Below, piece by piece: positions 44,106-55,037 of a DNA stretch of 64,000 bases. This DNA is from Cryptomeria japonica (lineage: Eukaryota; Streptophyta; Pinopsida; Cupressales; Cupressaceae). Position 1 is the stretch's first letter. Every line of letters starts with the position of its first letter. The stretch spans positions 307,439,164 to 307,503,163 of the forward strand of contig NC_081414.1 in the NCBI RefSeq assembly GCF_030272615.1, written 5' to 3'. Both the position numbers and the translations under genes were made by a program. Below the pieces are notes generated by a model. The model saw only the letters and a list, made by a program, of their open reading frames with translations. It searched no databases and was not told the origin of the DNA.

Positions 44106-46493
44106 CTACTGAGGGGGTAAGGGAGGCGTCCCTGATTGTGGAGGGACTGGGGCTGCTACTGCCAACTGGTCCCGAAGTTGTACCACCTGGTCGATCTAGT
44201 ATCAGAGGTCCTGCTCAGCTTGTAACTACCACTCCCGGGAACTCCTCACTCGAAACACTACCTCCATCAATTCCTGATGCTTCACCTCCAACTTGACTGC
44301 CAGGGTAGCAACTCTCAATTTTGCTGAGGCTCTCTCATTTGACTGCACTGCCAACTCTGCCTTCACTACACTCAATTCTCCTCTCATGGTGGCAAGGATC
44401 TCATCTGTACTCCTAGCAAGGGTGCGCTGCTGCTCTAACTCCATCTCCAATGCAGGGATGCGAGTGGCCAACTCCTCCTAAGCCCTATCCGCCCTGAGCT
44501 GAGTCTCTCGAAGCTCGAGATACCTATCTTGTACAACCTGCTCAATCCGTCTGACGATAGACTGTGTCTGACTCCCTCCGGCCACCTCCTGGCTCTGCCA
44601 CTCTGCTTGCATCTCTGGAAGATCAAGCATCAGCCATCCATGCTGCTCAAAACACTGTTGAAATGCCACTGCTACTCCAGATGTAGCAAACACAAGGAGT
44701 CTTCACAAAGTGAGCTGTCCGACAAACTCCTCTACTATCGAGGCAACCAGTAACTGAACCTCCTCCTCCATCCTGGCTAAGAACTGCACCATGGTAGTAG
44801 GTCTCCCTTCTCCAATCCATCCAACCTAATGCTGCTACTGCGGTGATACCACCCCCTCCTCCACCAACAATGTCTTTTTATCACCCTTCTTTCTAGTGCC
44901 ACTGTCCAAGTCGATAACCCCTAGAGGTGAAGGAATACAAGGGTAGGAAGGTGTGGTTGGTGCCTGCTTGCATGGGGATGAAGGTAGAGCCACATATCTA
45001 TCTAGCCATGAATCGACATCGTCCCCTGCCGACCTCTCCTCAACCGTCCTCTGGGCCTCCTCTGTCCTAGGTTTTGTCAGGATGATGGGCATGCATACTA
45101 GTGCACTCGTTGGTGTCATTATCTTGGCTGTGACTGGCGATGGCTAGACTGGTGGAGGCCGAGGATGCATTTGACCAAACCCAGGTATGGGGATGGTAGA
45201 AATGATACCCATTGTGACTTTAGATGATGCCAATGGTCCTCCCTCTCCTCCGACGGTCAGGAATGTTGGAGTAAATACCACCTGGCTAGTCTTGCTAGCT
45301 CCCCCTCTAGGCATTCCATGATGCCCCCTCGGCACACTTGCCAACGATACTATCTGAGTGGTGGGGGTCTCTTGCGGTGGTACTGGCTGCTCGATCTGTG
45401 AAAGCCTAAAGGTGCTATCTTCCTCTAAATCATCCGACCCCTCACTTTCCTCCTCACTAGTGCCATGTCATCCTGAATCTATGTCACTGGCTGACACCAC
45501 TACGTGGGCCTGTCTCCTCCTCTTCCTGCTAGTTTATCCCTCGGTGGTAGTCAAAATATCCATCTTTGACCAATAAAATATAGCTGGCTTAAGGGAGTCG
45601 ATGCTATCCCGCGACTGCCATCCTCTACGGTGTGGTGGCACCTATACCCGCATGAAATCTAAAAATAATCCGATAGCATGATGTGACATATAAAATACTT
45701 TATGTTTCAGCATCATACAGTCGTGGGCTTTGTCTGACAGTAGACTGGCCCAATCATACACCGTACCCTTTCTGAGTCCTGCCATCAATGCGATCATAGG
45801 TACTGCCACGTCTGACGCTCTGCTGGCGCTAGTCAGCCTGCTCTATACTATGTCAAGTAAACATTGCCAGATGCCAGATTTTAAAAATGTCTTCTTCAGA
45901 CCTCTTCCCTTCGGATCCAGGATGCGACTGCATTCTTTTGTAGTCAAGTTCTCCCTACACATTTCTTTTAATAGCTGGGTTCTTCTTTCCTCGGACAACT
46001 TTGTTATCTTTTTGTCAATCTTTTTACCCTTGTCAGGAATGCCAAATACTCTCTCAAAATCATTAGAGTTAAATGAAACAATGATGTCAGTGTGCTGGAA
46101 ATTGAATGACGATGTGCAAAGTTCAGGATCATATGTTTTAATCATTTGTCGTAGGCAGGGTTCGAATTCCTTAATATTAAAAATGGGCATCTGAATAGCA
46201 TCATGGACCCTAGCTTTTGCTAATTCAATTTTTACCTCAATATCTAACGGGCTCATGGCATTTTCCCACCATTGCCTGCACACCGTTCTAGCCAAACCCT
46301 CGAATAGAATTGTATCTGCGGTGACCTGCGTAACTCTTCCCTTTCCTGCATCCTATGCAATTGCTTTGCTCTTGTCTTGGTCGCCCATTGTTATAGCAGG
46401 TTTCTTTCTGGCTTCCTTCTTGGTTTGCTCTTCTCTTTCTTGCAATTTCTTCCTCCAATCTAGCTTTTTCAATCCCCTAGGTTAAGTCACCAT
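44106..46493 (-). pseudogene. E4b accessory ORF downstream of integrase
   Basis: 796 codons in a single frame from the ATG at 46493 (MVT, stop, PRGLKKLDWRKKLQE) to TAG at 44106-44108, interrupted only by in-frame stops, with no frameshift. Parts: a basic start; a compact region (46295-45620) with CRQWWENAMSPLDIEVKI, FNSNDFERVFGIPDKGK and, after one stop, a hydrophobic helix series (SRASDVAVPMIALMAGL, MSHHAIGLFLDF); a Pro/Ser-rich disordered middle (45540-44840) with RKRRR; and a C-terminal coiled coil (44700-44226; ALEMELEQQRTLARSTDEI). It lies between the integrase, after a 612-bp spacer, and the 3' LTR. No enzyme motif is recognised. Extra ORFs of this position are known from some plant Gypsy lineages; the function is unknown. 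Confidence 0.8.
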
Positions 46494-47105
46494 TAATCAA
46501 AATAAAATAAAAATTCCTTATCTGGGGTTCGATTTGTAATTGTTTCGAGCCTTAACTGTCTTTCATTTTATATGGATTTGCCTTGCTAATGTGGTACGGC
46601 TGATTTGATTGTACGACTATCACCCAACAATTTTTTAACTGGCAAGTAGCTGATTTGTCCGTACAGACGTCTTTATAACCCGACAATTTTCTAACTTGGC
46701 AATTTCCTGAGTATTCATGCCATATAAAACACTTAATGACAAAAAAAATAACTTTAACTTTTTTCTATACGTCCCTTTTTTTTTCCTTTTTTTTCTCAAT
46801 TTCGTATGCCCGTACGACCTTTTCCATATGACCGTACAAATTTTATTTATTTATTTTTAAATTTATTTTTTAAAAAAAAACTCAATTCTGTACGTCCGTA
46901 CAACCTTTTCCGTACGACCGTACGATTTATTTTTTGTTAAAAATAATTTTTTTGTAACGTACGGCCGTACGAACCAACTGTACTGTTATTTCCGTACGAT
47001 AGCATTTTTATATATTTTTAATTATTTAATTTCTCATTTTTTTTCCCTACGGCACCGTATGGGGTCGTACGAACCTACCGTACGGTCATTTCCATACGAC
47101 CGCAC
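46494..47105 (-). other. E4b spacer with CGTACG-rich repeats
   Basis: 612 bp between integrase and accessory ORF, without a sustained frame. From 46803 to 47105 four diverged units (about 46803, 46891, 46957 and 47048) combine GTACGNCCGTACGACC, TTTTCC, GTACGACCGTACG-like words with A/T-rich tails. A separate pair of ~55-bp repeats (CCAACAATTTTTTAACTGGC near 46624 and CCGACAATTTTCTAACTTGG near 46679) precedes them. CGTACG is self-complementary, so stem formation is likely. Confidence 0.75.
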
Positions 47106-48302
47106 TTACCTATCCGCCTGGGCGGACCTCGTCTCTTGCCTCCGTTGGTGATAGATTTTCAACTTGGAGCCACTTACAGCATCAGGCACCTTCATCCCGT
47201 CCATCGTCCACAGCTTGATGGCTCCGTTCGCACCAACTTCGCGAATCTTAAAGGGGCCTAGCCATTTTACCCTAAACTTGCTTGGCTTAATTTCATTTCG
47301 ACCATTAAACTTCAATACCAATTGCCTGGGGTGAACTGCATCCTTCTTAAATGTTTGTCCTGCCAGGCTTTCCGTCGTTGTTGAGCTGTCTCCGTCATCC
47401 ACTGTGCCATCGTCCATCTTTCATCCAACTTATTCAAGGCGTATAGTCTCTCTCGGAGGCTTTCCATGTCGCCTAACCTGTTGTTAATGGCAATTCTGAG
47501 ACTTGGCACCATGAATTCCATTAACACCACAACCTTCTAGCCGTACATTAATTGGAATGGTGTCTGCCCAGTGGTTACCTTGTAAGTTGTTCGGTACGCC
47601 CAAAGTACCACCGGTAGATGCTCCTCCCAGTCTTCCTTCTCAACCCCGCAGGACTTATAAATTAATGACACCATGATTTTGTTGGTTGCCTCAGCCTGGC
47701 CGTTTGCCCGAGGATAGTATGGACTTGATAGAGAATGGAAAATTTTGAATTCGATTGTCAACAGCCAGATAATGTGGTTTACAAAGTGCCCTCCTCTATC
47801 ACTTGTCAACTATATAGGTATTCCGTACTGGGTGATAATCTGTTCATAAATGAATCTCACCGTACTAATGGTGGAGTTGTTTGCCAAGGCCCTCGCTTCG
47901 ACCCATTTGGTCAAGTATTTGGTCACCACGACAATGTATCTACATCGTCGGGCCTGACTTGGTTTCAACGGACCAATGAAGTCTAACCCCTATCTTTCGA
48001 TCAACTCTTGAGCATTCGACGGGTTGAGTGGCATAAAATCCCTCTTTAGCGGTCGTCCAACGCATTGACATGTATCACAACTTGTCACCCATTCTCTGGC
48101 ATCATTATGCACTATCAGCCACCATAAGCCTACTAGTAAGACTTTCCTTGCCATCGTGTCCAGTCCCATGTGTCCTCCTACAACCCCTTCATGTGCTTCT
48201 CTCAGGACTCATGGGATTTCCTCTTCTAAGATGCATCATCGTACGATCTGGTCAGGTCCCATCTTGTAGAGAAGGCCATTTATAAGTTGGAATGTTCTGC
48301 TT
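47106..48302 (-). pseudogene. E4b integrase
   Basis: The minus strand gives the zinc-binding start HEGVVGGHMG...CDTCQC (HHCC, about 48215-48070), then the core: GLDFIGPLKPSQARRCRYIVVV with the first Asp, LTSDRGGHFVNH (47809 downward) with the second Asp, and YYPRANGQAEATNK with Glu. The C-terminal domain includes LRERLYALNKLDERW, RRMQFTPGNWY, a frame change near 47330, then WLGPFKIREVGANGAIKLW (47250-47170) and KLKIYHQR. All DDE residues are present; stops break it. It would insert the cDNA. Confidence 0.9.
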
Positions 48303-49869
48303 CTTAGTACAAGTTTTCATCTTTCACCTGACGACATTTCCTTAGGAAATTTTGAAGTTGACAGGTATTCGCCCACACTCGTGTACCAGGCAGGAAGGAC
48401 GGCAATGCGGAAGAGATGGGCGTCCAGAAAATCCTCGTTAACAGCTTTGGCCGACTCTCTAGAATTGATCCGTGATAGCTGGTTGGTGATGACATGGCTC
48501 TTGCCAGGCCTGACAATGATGTTGAATGTAAATTCTTGTAACAGCAACAACCATCGGCTAATCCGCCCCTAGATGATTGGCTTGTTCAGCAGGTACATCA
48601 ACGCCTGGTGATCCACATAAAATGTGAATGGTGTTGCCAATAGGTAATGTTGAAATTTCTAGACAGAGTATACCATCCCGAGGGCTTCTCTCTCTGTTGT
48701 GTTGTAATTCTTCTTTTCTTTTGATAAGAGTCGGCTTGCAAAATACACTAGGTGGTCCAGCCTGTGGCTGCCAACCTGCACCAGTGTGGCCCCTATGGAA
48801 AAGTTGGATGCGTCGACATGTACATGGAACTCTTTGTCCTAGTCTGGATATGTCAATATTGGCGCACCTACCAACCATGACTTTAACTCCTGGAAAGCCT
48901 CTTCTTGGGCCATCCCCCAGATGTATGACTCCCCCCTACGTGTTAGCATATCAAGTGGGTATGATACTTGGGCAAAGTTCTTAATAAACTCCCTATAATA
49001 CCCAATGTGTCCAAGAAATGACTTGACGCCAATGACATCGTCGGGCGCCTCCATGTCCACAATGACCCGTACCTTGTCAAGGTCAGTCTTTAGTCCGGCC
49101 TTGCAGATGATGTGCCCTAGTAAATTGCCTTGAGGCACCATAAATCTGCATTTCTTGGGATTTAGGGCGAGGCGGGCTCATCGGCATCTTTCCATGCATT
49201 CGCCAAGTGCGACAAGATGTGCCTCTTCTGTGCTATAAATGGACTAGTCGTCCAAGAATGCTTTGAAGTTTCCTACGGATATTTTGTTGAAAATATGGAG
49301 GACTATCCGTTGGAAGGTAGCTGGTGCGTTGCACAACCCGAATGACATCCGGTTGTATGCATAGACGCCATCTTCTACGACAAAGGTGGTCTTCAATTTG
49401 TCCTCATCTGCAATGGAAATTTGATTATATCTAGAGAATCCATCCATAAATGAATAAATTTCATGGCCCGCTGCTTCCTCGAGGATGGTGTCTGTGAATG
49501 GTATGGGAAATGGATCTTTAATTGTGACAGCATTCAAACACCTGAAGTCTACACAGATTCTTATCTGATCGGCCTCCTTTTTCAAGGATATCACAATGGG
49601 TGATACCCATTCGCTGGTTTGGACCTTGAAGATGATTCCTGCCTCGAGCATGCGGTCATTTTCATCATTTACCCTAGCAGCATAATTTTTGTTCATCCTG
49701 TATGGCTGCTTCCGTACAGGCACGACTCCAAGAACTAGAGGAATCTGGTGTACACAAAGTTCTTATGGTACCCCTTTGAGGTCTTTATACGTCCAGGTGA
49801 ACACATCCTTGTACTCTATGAAAATTTTGAACGCCGCCGTCTTCAAGACCGGATTCCAGTCATTGCCGA
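48303..49869 (-). pseudogene. E4b reverse transcriptase and RNase H
   Basis: RT from 49723: RKQPYRMNKNYAARVNDEND, SEWVSPIVISLKKE, RICVDFRCLNAVTIKDPFPIP, YSFMDGFSRYNQI (catalytic Asp), YNRMSFGLCNAPATFQRI and FKAFLDD (the YxDD-type block as FLDD). After a stop, MVPQGNLLGHII and SFLGHIGYYREFIKNFA (49141-48900) mark the thumb/connection. RNase H: FHVHVDASNFSIGATLVQ, VYFASRLLSKEKKNYNTTEREAL and FTFYVDHQALMYLL, with D, E and D positions visible, then a linker to 48317. One frame is followed except around 48560-48880. Confidence 0.92.
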
Positions 49870-50881
49870 CCAGAATATTTTTCTATTCTGAAGTTTCTCC
49901 AAGGTTTGTAATTTTAAGTGTGGATTCCTCATACCTTATGGGCTTACTCTTGTCGAACTGGTGCACTGGTGCGTCATCCATAGGGGCATCCCCTTCCTTG
50001 TATTGTCCATTATCTAGTGGGAACTCGTTCTTGTCAGGTTGTTCTTGAATCTCCAGCACATTGCACCCGTATAATAATTCATAGTCTTCCATTTGCCAAT
50101 GGAAGAGCCCTCTCAAAGAATCCATCTCATCCTCAGAACAGGCTTGAATTCCTAAGATGCCTTCGTCATCTGGTTCCCTGCCATCCTTCCCTTCGTCTGT
50201 ACCGTCATCCCCATCGAACTTTGACTCTAATGCCAACTCTTCACTGACTAGTTGGGTTTTGAGGTCAATGATATATCTTTTGCCGGCCTTTTCCATGGAC
50301 AAGGTGTTCTTTTTCCAATTGTGGTTTTCTTTTGCCGCCATCAGCTAGCCTCTGCCAAGGATGGCATCATATCCCTTCTTCAATGGGATGACCACAAAGT
50401 TCAAGATGAACGGCTATGTTTCGATCGTTATTGGCTGTGCCATGAGTGTGCCAAGTGGCTTGATGCTATGTTGGTCTGCTCCCAATAAATTAAAGGTGGA
50501 TGGCCAGAGAGTAGGTTTGTCCAATTTTTTCCATGTTTCCTCTGGCAAGACATTTACTCCCAACCCGCCATCGACAATGGTGTTGGTCAAGATGGTGCCC
50601 AGTATACCCATTTCCACCACTGCTAGGTGTCTACCATTGTTGATCGTCAGGGCTAATGGGTCTGCCGCCGTCTCGCCAAGGTTGTCCCTTCCATGTGTTG
50701 GTCGGCTGACTGGGGTTATCAGTACAGATTGCAGAAGTGTCGTCCGCAAGTGTGGCATACTTTCTAGGAGATCCTTCATTTTGACAGGTATCTCGACCTG
50801 TAGCAGTTGGTTTATAATAATTGTTTCTGCTTCAGAGCGAGAAGTATCTGCAAGCCCATGTGCATCCTTGTTCGTCGACAT
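49870..50881 (-). pseudogene. E4b aspartic protease region
   Basis: Starts in a new frame relative to gag, overlapping it by about 50 bases. LALTINNGRHLAVVEMG leads into TIVDGGLGVNVLPEETWKKL, the plant Gypsy retropepsin block DGGSGVNVL with Ser replaced by Leu. DAILGRG, stop, LMAAKENHNW follows (ILGRxWL block). 50341-49883 is an acidic linker to RT with DGDDGTDEGKDGREPDDEG. The protease would cut the polyprotein. Gag-pro in different frames could reflect programmed frameshifting or decay; I cannot tell. Confidence 0.85.
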
Positions 50882-52532
50882 CTCCTTCTCTAGTTCCGCT
50901 CGTGCCTCCAGTGCCTTTCATTTTTTCCATACGAGGATCTGGGTAAGTGGCCGCTTTTGTCTTGGATCTTGTTATGGTGAGCACATCCTTCGTTTCTACA
51001 TTCAATAAATTCACTCCAGATTTTAGACAGTTGCCATCATTATGGTCCCCCGGACCGCACCACTTGCAAAGTTTTTGTGGCACTTCCTCCACCGTACAGT
51101 CCCTGGCAAAATGCCCCCATTGGTTGCAAGCCCGACATTGTATCATCGGCCACCCTTTAGTGTCGTATTGGATTCGGCTTTCATTATTAGTATTATTATT
51201 ATTGCCTCTTCCTCCTCACCTATTGTTTCGATAGCTGCCAGACGACACGTTGTTGATCACAGGCTAGGATGTGTCGACTGGCGCAGATGGTTCTGTAAAG
51301 AGAACCTGTTGGTTATGGGTCATCATATTGTACGGACACTCCTTGGTAAGGTGTCCGACAATCTAACAAATATCACAAAATGCTTTCTTCAGACAAGGCC
51401 CCTTGGTGTGTTCATCGCTGCGAAAGTCCGTGCACCATAAATCCCCTTCGTCGGCTTTGCTTGTGCTTCCTTTGGTTTCCTTCATCTCTCTCATCATTCA
51501 CTCCATATCTTTCTAGAGAGCCCATACCTTCCGATTAGACTCGTCATCATTGGTACTACTTTTGTCAGAAGAGGAATCATCGTCTGACGAGGATTTAGTT
51601 TTCTTTTTCTTGGACGTCTTCTGCTTGCTTTCTAAATCCATTGCCCTATTATAGGTGTCGATATATGAAGAGGGAGGTATGATCTTCATTTTTCGTCTAA
51701 GAGACATCTTCAGACCTTCCATGAACCACCATTTTTTCAGTCCATCTGCGGGTTGGTTCTCCATTTTTCCTAGTAGCTCTTTGAGCCGCTGGCTATAGGT
51801 TCAAATTGTCTCGTTCTTCCTCTGTTTCGTGCCGTAAATTTTGGCTACGATCTCATTATCGTCTCTTAGGAGATGAAACTCTGCTTGAAATTCCTTTTTC
51901 AAGTCAGGCCATGTGCTAATTTTAGCCTTCTTCATATCGGAGAACCAGTCGATGGCCACACCCCTTAGGGTTGCGGGAAACTGTGTTACCCACTCGTCTT
52001 GATCGGTAACACCATTTTCTCCCCAAATTGTTTCACAAGTGCGACAGTGGCGGACAGGGTTTTCTTTCCTGTCCTTATGGAACTTTGGAAGTTTTTGTTT
52101 TTGCGCCATGCCTTGTCTTTTTACTACTGGTGGCTGTTGTCCTACTCCGAATGGGTTAGATCCTGTAAGAGGTACTTGATCACCATGCTCTGGAGTCCCT
52201 CCGACACTCCTAGCAGCCTTGGTGTCTTCTCCCTCCCTTGCCTCCTCCCCATTCTGTGGAGTTTCCCTAGCCTCTGGTGTGTGTGACAAGTCCCTCAAGT
52301 CCCTCAACTGAGTTTTAGTACACTTTATCCTGCGGCAGGTTTCCGCAAGTAACTCCTCCCAACTCCGTGGGTGGTCATCGGCCTCACCATCCCCTTCGGA
52401 GCGTTCCTCCTCCCTTCACTTATACCTCTGTCGCCTTTCCACTTGCTATTCAAGGATCAAGGCACGTCGGGCTACTGAACGTTCATCTATATACTCTTGC
52501 TTATTTTTGTCTTTATTCAATGTATTGGGCAT
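50832..52532 (-). pseudogene. E4b gag with zinc knuckle
   Basis: ATG at 52532 (MPNTLNKDKNK) and one frame to 50832 with about six in-frame stops. Retrotrans_gag-like core: RQGMAQKQKLPKFHKDRKEN, VTQFPATLRGVAIDWFSDM and FQAEFHLLRDDNEIV (52130-51850), then EGLKMSLRRKMKIIPP. A Lys/Ser/Asp-rich stretch (51640-51540) precedes the knuckle CRACNQWGHFARDC (51134-51090), followed by a second Cys-rich segment CKWCGPGDHNDGNC. It would assemble the particle. Several stops are TAG at former CAG positions. Confidence 0.88.
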
Positions 52533-52638
52533 TAATTTCCATATGGCTTTATATATAACAACGACATACAAAAAGTAGAACACTTTTATTCATTCATCCT
52601 GTGGGATACAAGTTTATGTCAACAATATGACATAATTA

Positions 52639-53049
52639 TTACAATGAGTGTTCTTTATTCCGCCCCATACGGCTCAAGGTTTGAGTGTCCCGTCCCATGC
52701 CATCTTGTTGCACTTCCCAACGATGGTTGTTTTCTTCATACTGTAGGAGGGTTTGTTGGCGTCGTTCTTCGCAATAAATTTCCTCCAGGCGAGCCCACTG
52801 TGTGAGTGAAGCCTGTGCGAGCAATCGGGGGAGGTGGTTCATCAACTGATTCACCGCGGGGCTAACTTCCAGTGTGGTCCACACGACACTTGTTGGAACT
52901 TCCACCTCCGTGGCCTCTCTTCGGACGTAGGTTTCGATGGCCACCTGAAGCAGGATTGAAAATTCCCTCATTGTAGTATCTTCTCCGTCGTAGAGCTCTA
53001 TTCGTGCGTCATCTGCCTGAGGGTTAATCTCGCTCACGGGTAGGCCCAT
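52639..53049 (-). CDS. E4b small ORF ahead of gag
   Basis: 136 codons, uninterrupted, starting MGLPVSEINPQADDARIELYDG near the 5' LTR and ending RMGRNKEHSL. It is mixed alpha-like and acidic at the start, with a helical middle (AVNQLMNHLPRLLAQASLTQWARLEEIY). I recognise no domain. It lies 107 bases before gag ATG in the element leader. It is one of the few undisrupted frames in the element, so it may be real; a small leader ORF is possible in plant Gypsy elements, but a chance open frame of this length cannot be excluded. Confidence 0.5.
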   Translation of the reverse strand: MGLPVSEINPQADDARIELYDGEDTTMREFSILLQVAIETYVRREATEVEVPTSVVWTTLEVSPAVNQLMNHLPRLLAQASLTQWARLEEIYCEERRQQTLLQYEENNHRWEVQQDGMGRDTQTLSRMGRNKEHSL

Positions 53050-53090
53050 CGTGTCCGTACGCCATCCGCTCCTTTTCCCGAGTTTGTCTA

Positions 53091-53105
53091 GGCAACGACA
53101 CCAAA
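53091..53105 (-). promoter_or_regulatory. E4b primer-binding site
   Basis: Minus strand TTTGGTGTCGTTGCC directly inside the 5' LTR. It resembles the TGGCGCCGTTGCC primer site used by Tat/Athila-type Gypsy elements, with C-to-T changes. It differs from the iMet site of every other element in the window. Confidence 0.7.
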
Positions 53106-53384
53106 TGTTTTGCCAATAAAGTGTAATTCAATGCATTGCAAAAATAATAGACATGACAGAATACAACATGACAGAATATAAAGAAACTCATATCTTCATT
53201 GGTTCATAATAATGTCAGTACAATGACAATGACCATACTAACTCAGTCTCCATGACCAAGGACTCGCTAATATATAAAGGTGACCGGTCAGTTACCTGGT
53301 GTCAATTGTCGACAACCGATGGGTTAACTATCGTCATTAACTCTAATTACATTAAATGTCTTATTGCTTAATTACTCGACAACA
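53106..53384 (-). repeat. E4b 5' LTR
   Basis: 279 bp, TGTTTTGCC...TCGACAACA, followed by GTTCC at 53385-53389. Confidence 0.95.
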
Positions 53385-53389
53385 GTTCC

Positions 53390-55037
53390 TTGCACTTTAC
53401 CTTTATGTCTTTCAATATTTTCTTAAGCCATAATACCTATGTACAGTTAGTTGCTGTTGCAACATATTTTGATTCAGCTATTGATAAAGATGTACAACTC
53501 TGTTTCTTACTCAACCAAGAAACTAATCTCTTTCCAAGAAAGAATGCTCCTCCAATGGTTCTCTTTCTATCATCCACATCTCCTGCCCAATTTACATCTG
53601 TGTATGCACATAGGTCAAAATTTCCATCTCTAGGATACCATAATCAAGATTTGTTGTGCCTTGTAAGTACCGAAAAATCCTTTTCACTGCTGATTCATGA
53701 TTTTCCCTAGGATTACTTTGAAATCTAGAAACAATACATACTGCATTCATGATATCAGGTCTGGTTTGTGTCAAATACAGTAAACCTCCTATCATAGATT
53801 TCTATCTAGTTGGATTAACAGGTGTAGATTCATCTCTTTGAGATAATTTGTCATTTGTAGTCATAGGTGTGCTTACCGGTTTAGAGTTCTCCATCCCAAA
53901 TTTCTTTAGTATTTCTTTCAAGTACTTGGATTGACTAAAAAATATACCTTTATCAGTCTGTGAAATCTGCAAACCTAAAAATAATTTTATTATTCCAATC
54001 ATAGACATTTCAAATTCTTGCTACATTTTAAGAGAAAATTCCTCACATAATCCATCTTCTCCTCCAAAGATTATATCATCAACAAATACTTCAATAATCA
54101 AGATGTCATCATTAGTTACTTTGTAATATAAATTGCTATCTGCATTTTCTTTAGTAAAACCAATCTTTAAAAGATATTTATCCAACCTTGCATACCAAGC
54201 TCTTGGGGCTTGTTTCAATCCATACAGAGCTTTTCTTAACCTACAAACCATATCATTGTCATCTGTCAAAGAAAATCCATCAGGTTGTTCAATATATACT
54301 TCTTCTTCAAGATCTCCATTCAAAAATGCACATTTAATATCCATTTGATAAACTTTGTAATCCTTGTGAGTTGCAAAAGCCAAGAATAATCTAACTGCCT
54401 CAATTCTGGCTACCGATGCAAAGGTTTCATTGTAATCAACTCCTTCTTTCTGAGAATATCCCTTACACACTAGTCTTGCTTTATTTCTGACAACCTTACC
54501 ATTTTCATTAAGTTTGTTTCTAAATACCCATTTGGTTCCCATTACATTTTTATCTTTAGGCCGGGGAACTAATGTCCAAGTATTATTTTTCTCAATTTGT
54601 CCTAATTCTTCTTCCATAGCTTTAATCCAAAATTTATCTTCACATGCCTCATTGATAGATGATGGTTCAATTTGAGAAATAAGACATACCTCTTCATTTG
54701 CCAATCTTCCTCTTGTCATAACTCCTTTAAATTTGTTTCCAATTATCTGATCTTCAGAATGATTCAATCTTACATACCGGGGTGTCTTAGTTTGTTGTTG
54801 TTCTTCAATTACTGTGGAATCCTCTGATGATACCAGGGTAACTAGATCTTCATTCTGTACTGGTGGATTTAGTGTAGGTTCATTTGTCATAATTTCTATT
54901 TCCGGTTCAGAGTCTATATACCTTGAAGTTCCTCTGAATTGTTCATCAATCTTTACATTTGTACTCTCAACAATTTTCTGCAATCTCTTGTTAAAACATC
55001 TATATGCCTTTCTTTTATATGAATAACCAAGAAATAT
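53390..55037 (-). pseudogene. E4 RT and RNase H, first part
   Basis: From 54983 the frame includes an acidic linker, then [99 protein letters not shown] and [10 protein letters not shown] (the YVDD-type block with both Asp). Of the RT domains here this is the best preserved: 320 codons open from 54983 to 54021. Then FLGLQISQTDKGIFFSQSKYL and GGLLYLTQTRPDIMNAVCIVSRF (start of RNase H linker). After a frame change near 53640 RNase H is cut by the Gypsy at 53389. Confidence 0.92.

Larger units (their letters stand above)
43715..53384 (-). mobile_element. E4b: Gypsy element with short LTRs and an extra 3' ORF
   Basis: LTRs 43715-43993 and 53106-53384 are both exactly 279 bp; I count 13 differences by eye, about 95% identity. 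Perfect GTTCC duplications flank it (43710-43714 and 53385-53389). Minus-strand order: small ORF, gag, knuckle, protease, RT, RNase H, integrase, spacer, accessory ORF. RT before integrase defines Gypsy. PBS at 53091-53105 reads TTTGGTGTCGTTGCC, close to the TGGCGCCGTTGCC-type site of Tat/Athila elements, though 279-bp LTRs are short for that group. It is 9.7 kb and disrupts E4 RNase H. Confidence 0.95.

Noticed and set aside
50832-50881. Programmed frameshift between Gypsy gag and protease
   Set aside because: The frames overlap by about 50 bases, but the copy has other frame changes from decay and I see no clear slippery site plus structure.
50361-51008. 215-codon plus-strand open frame
   Set aside because: Antisense of the Gypsy gag-protease junction, where the minus strand shows the zinc knuckle and DGG protease block.
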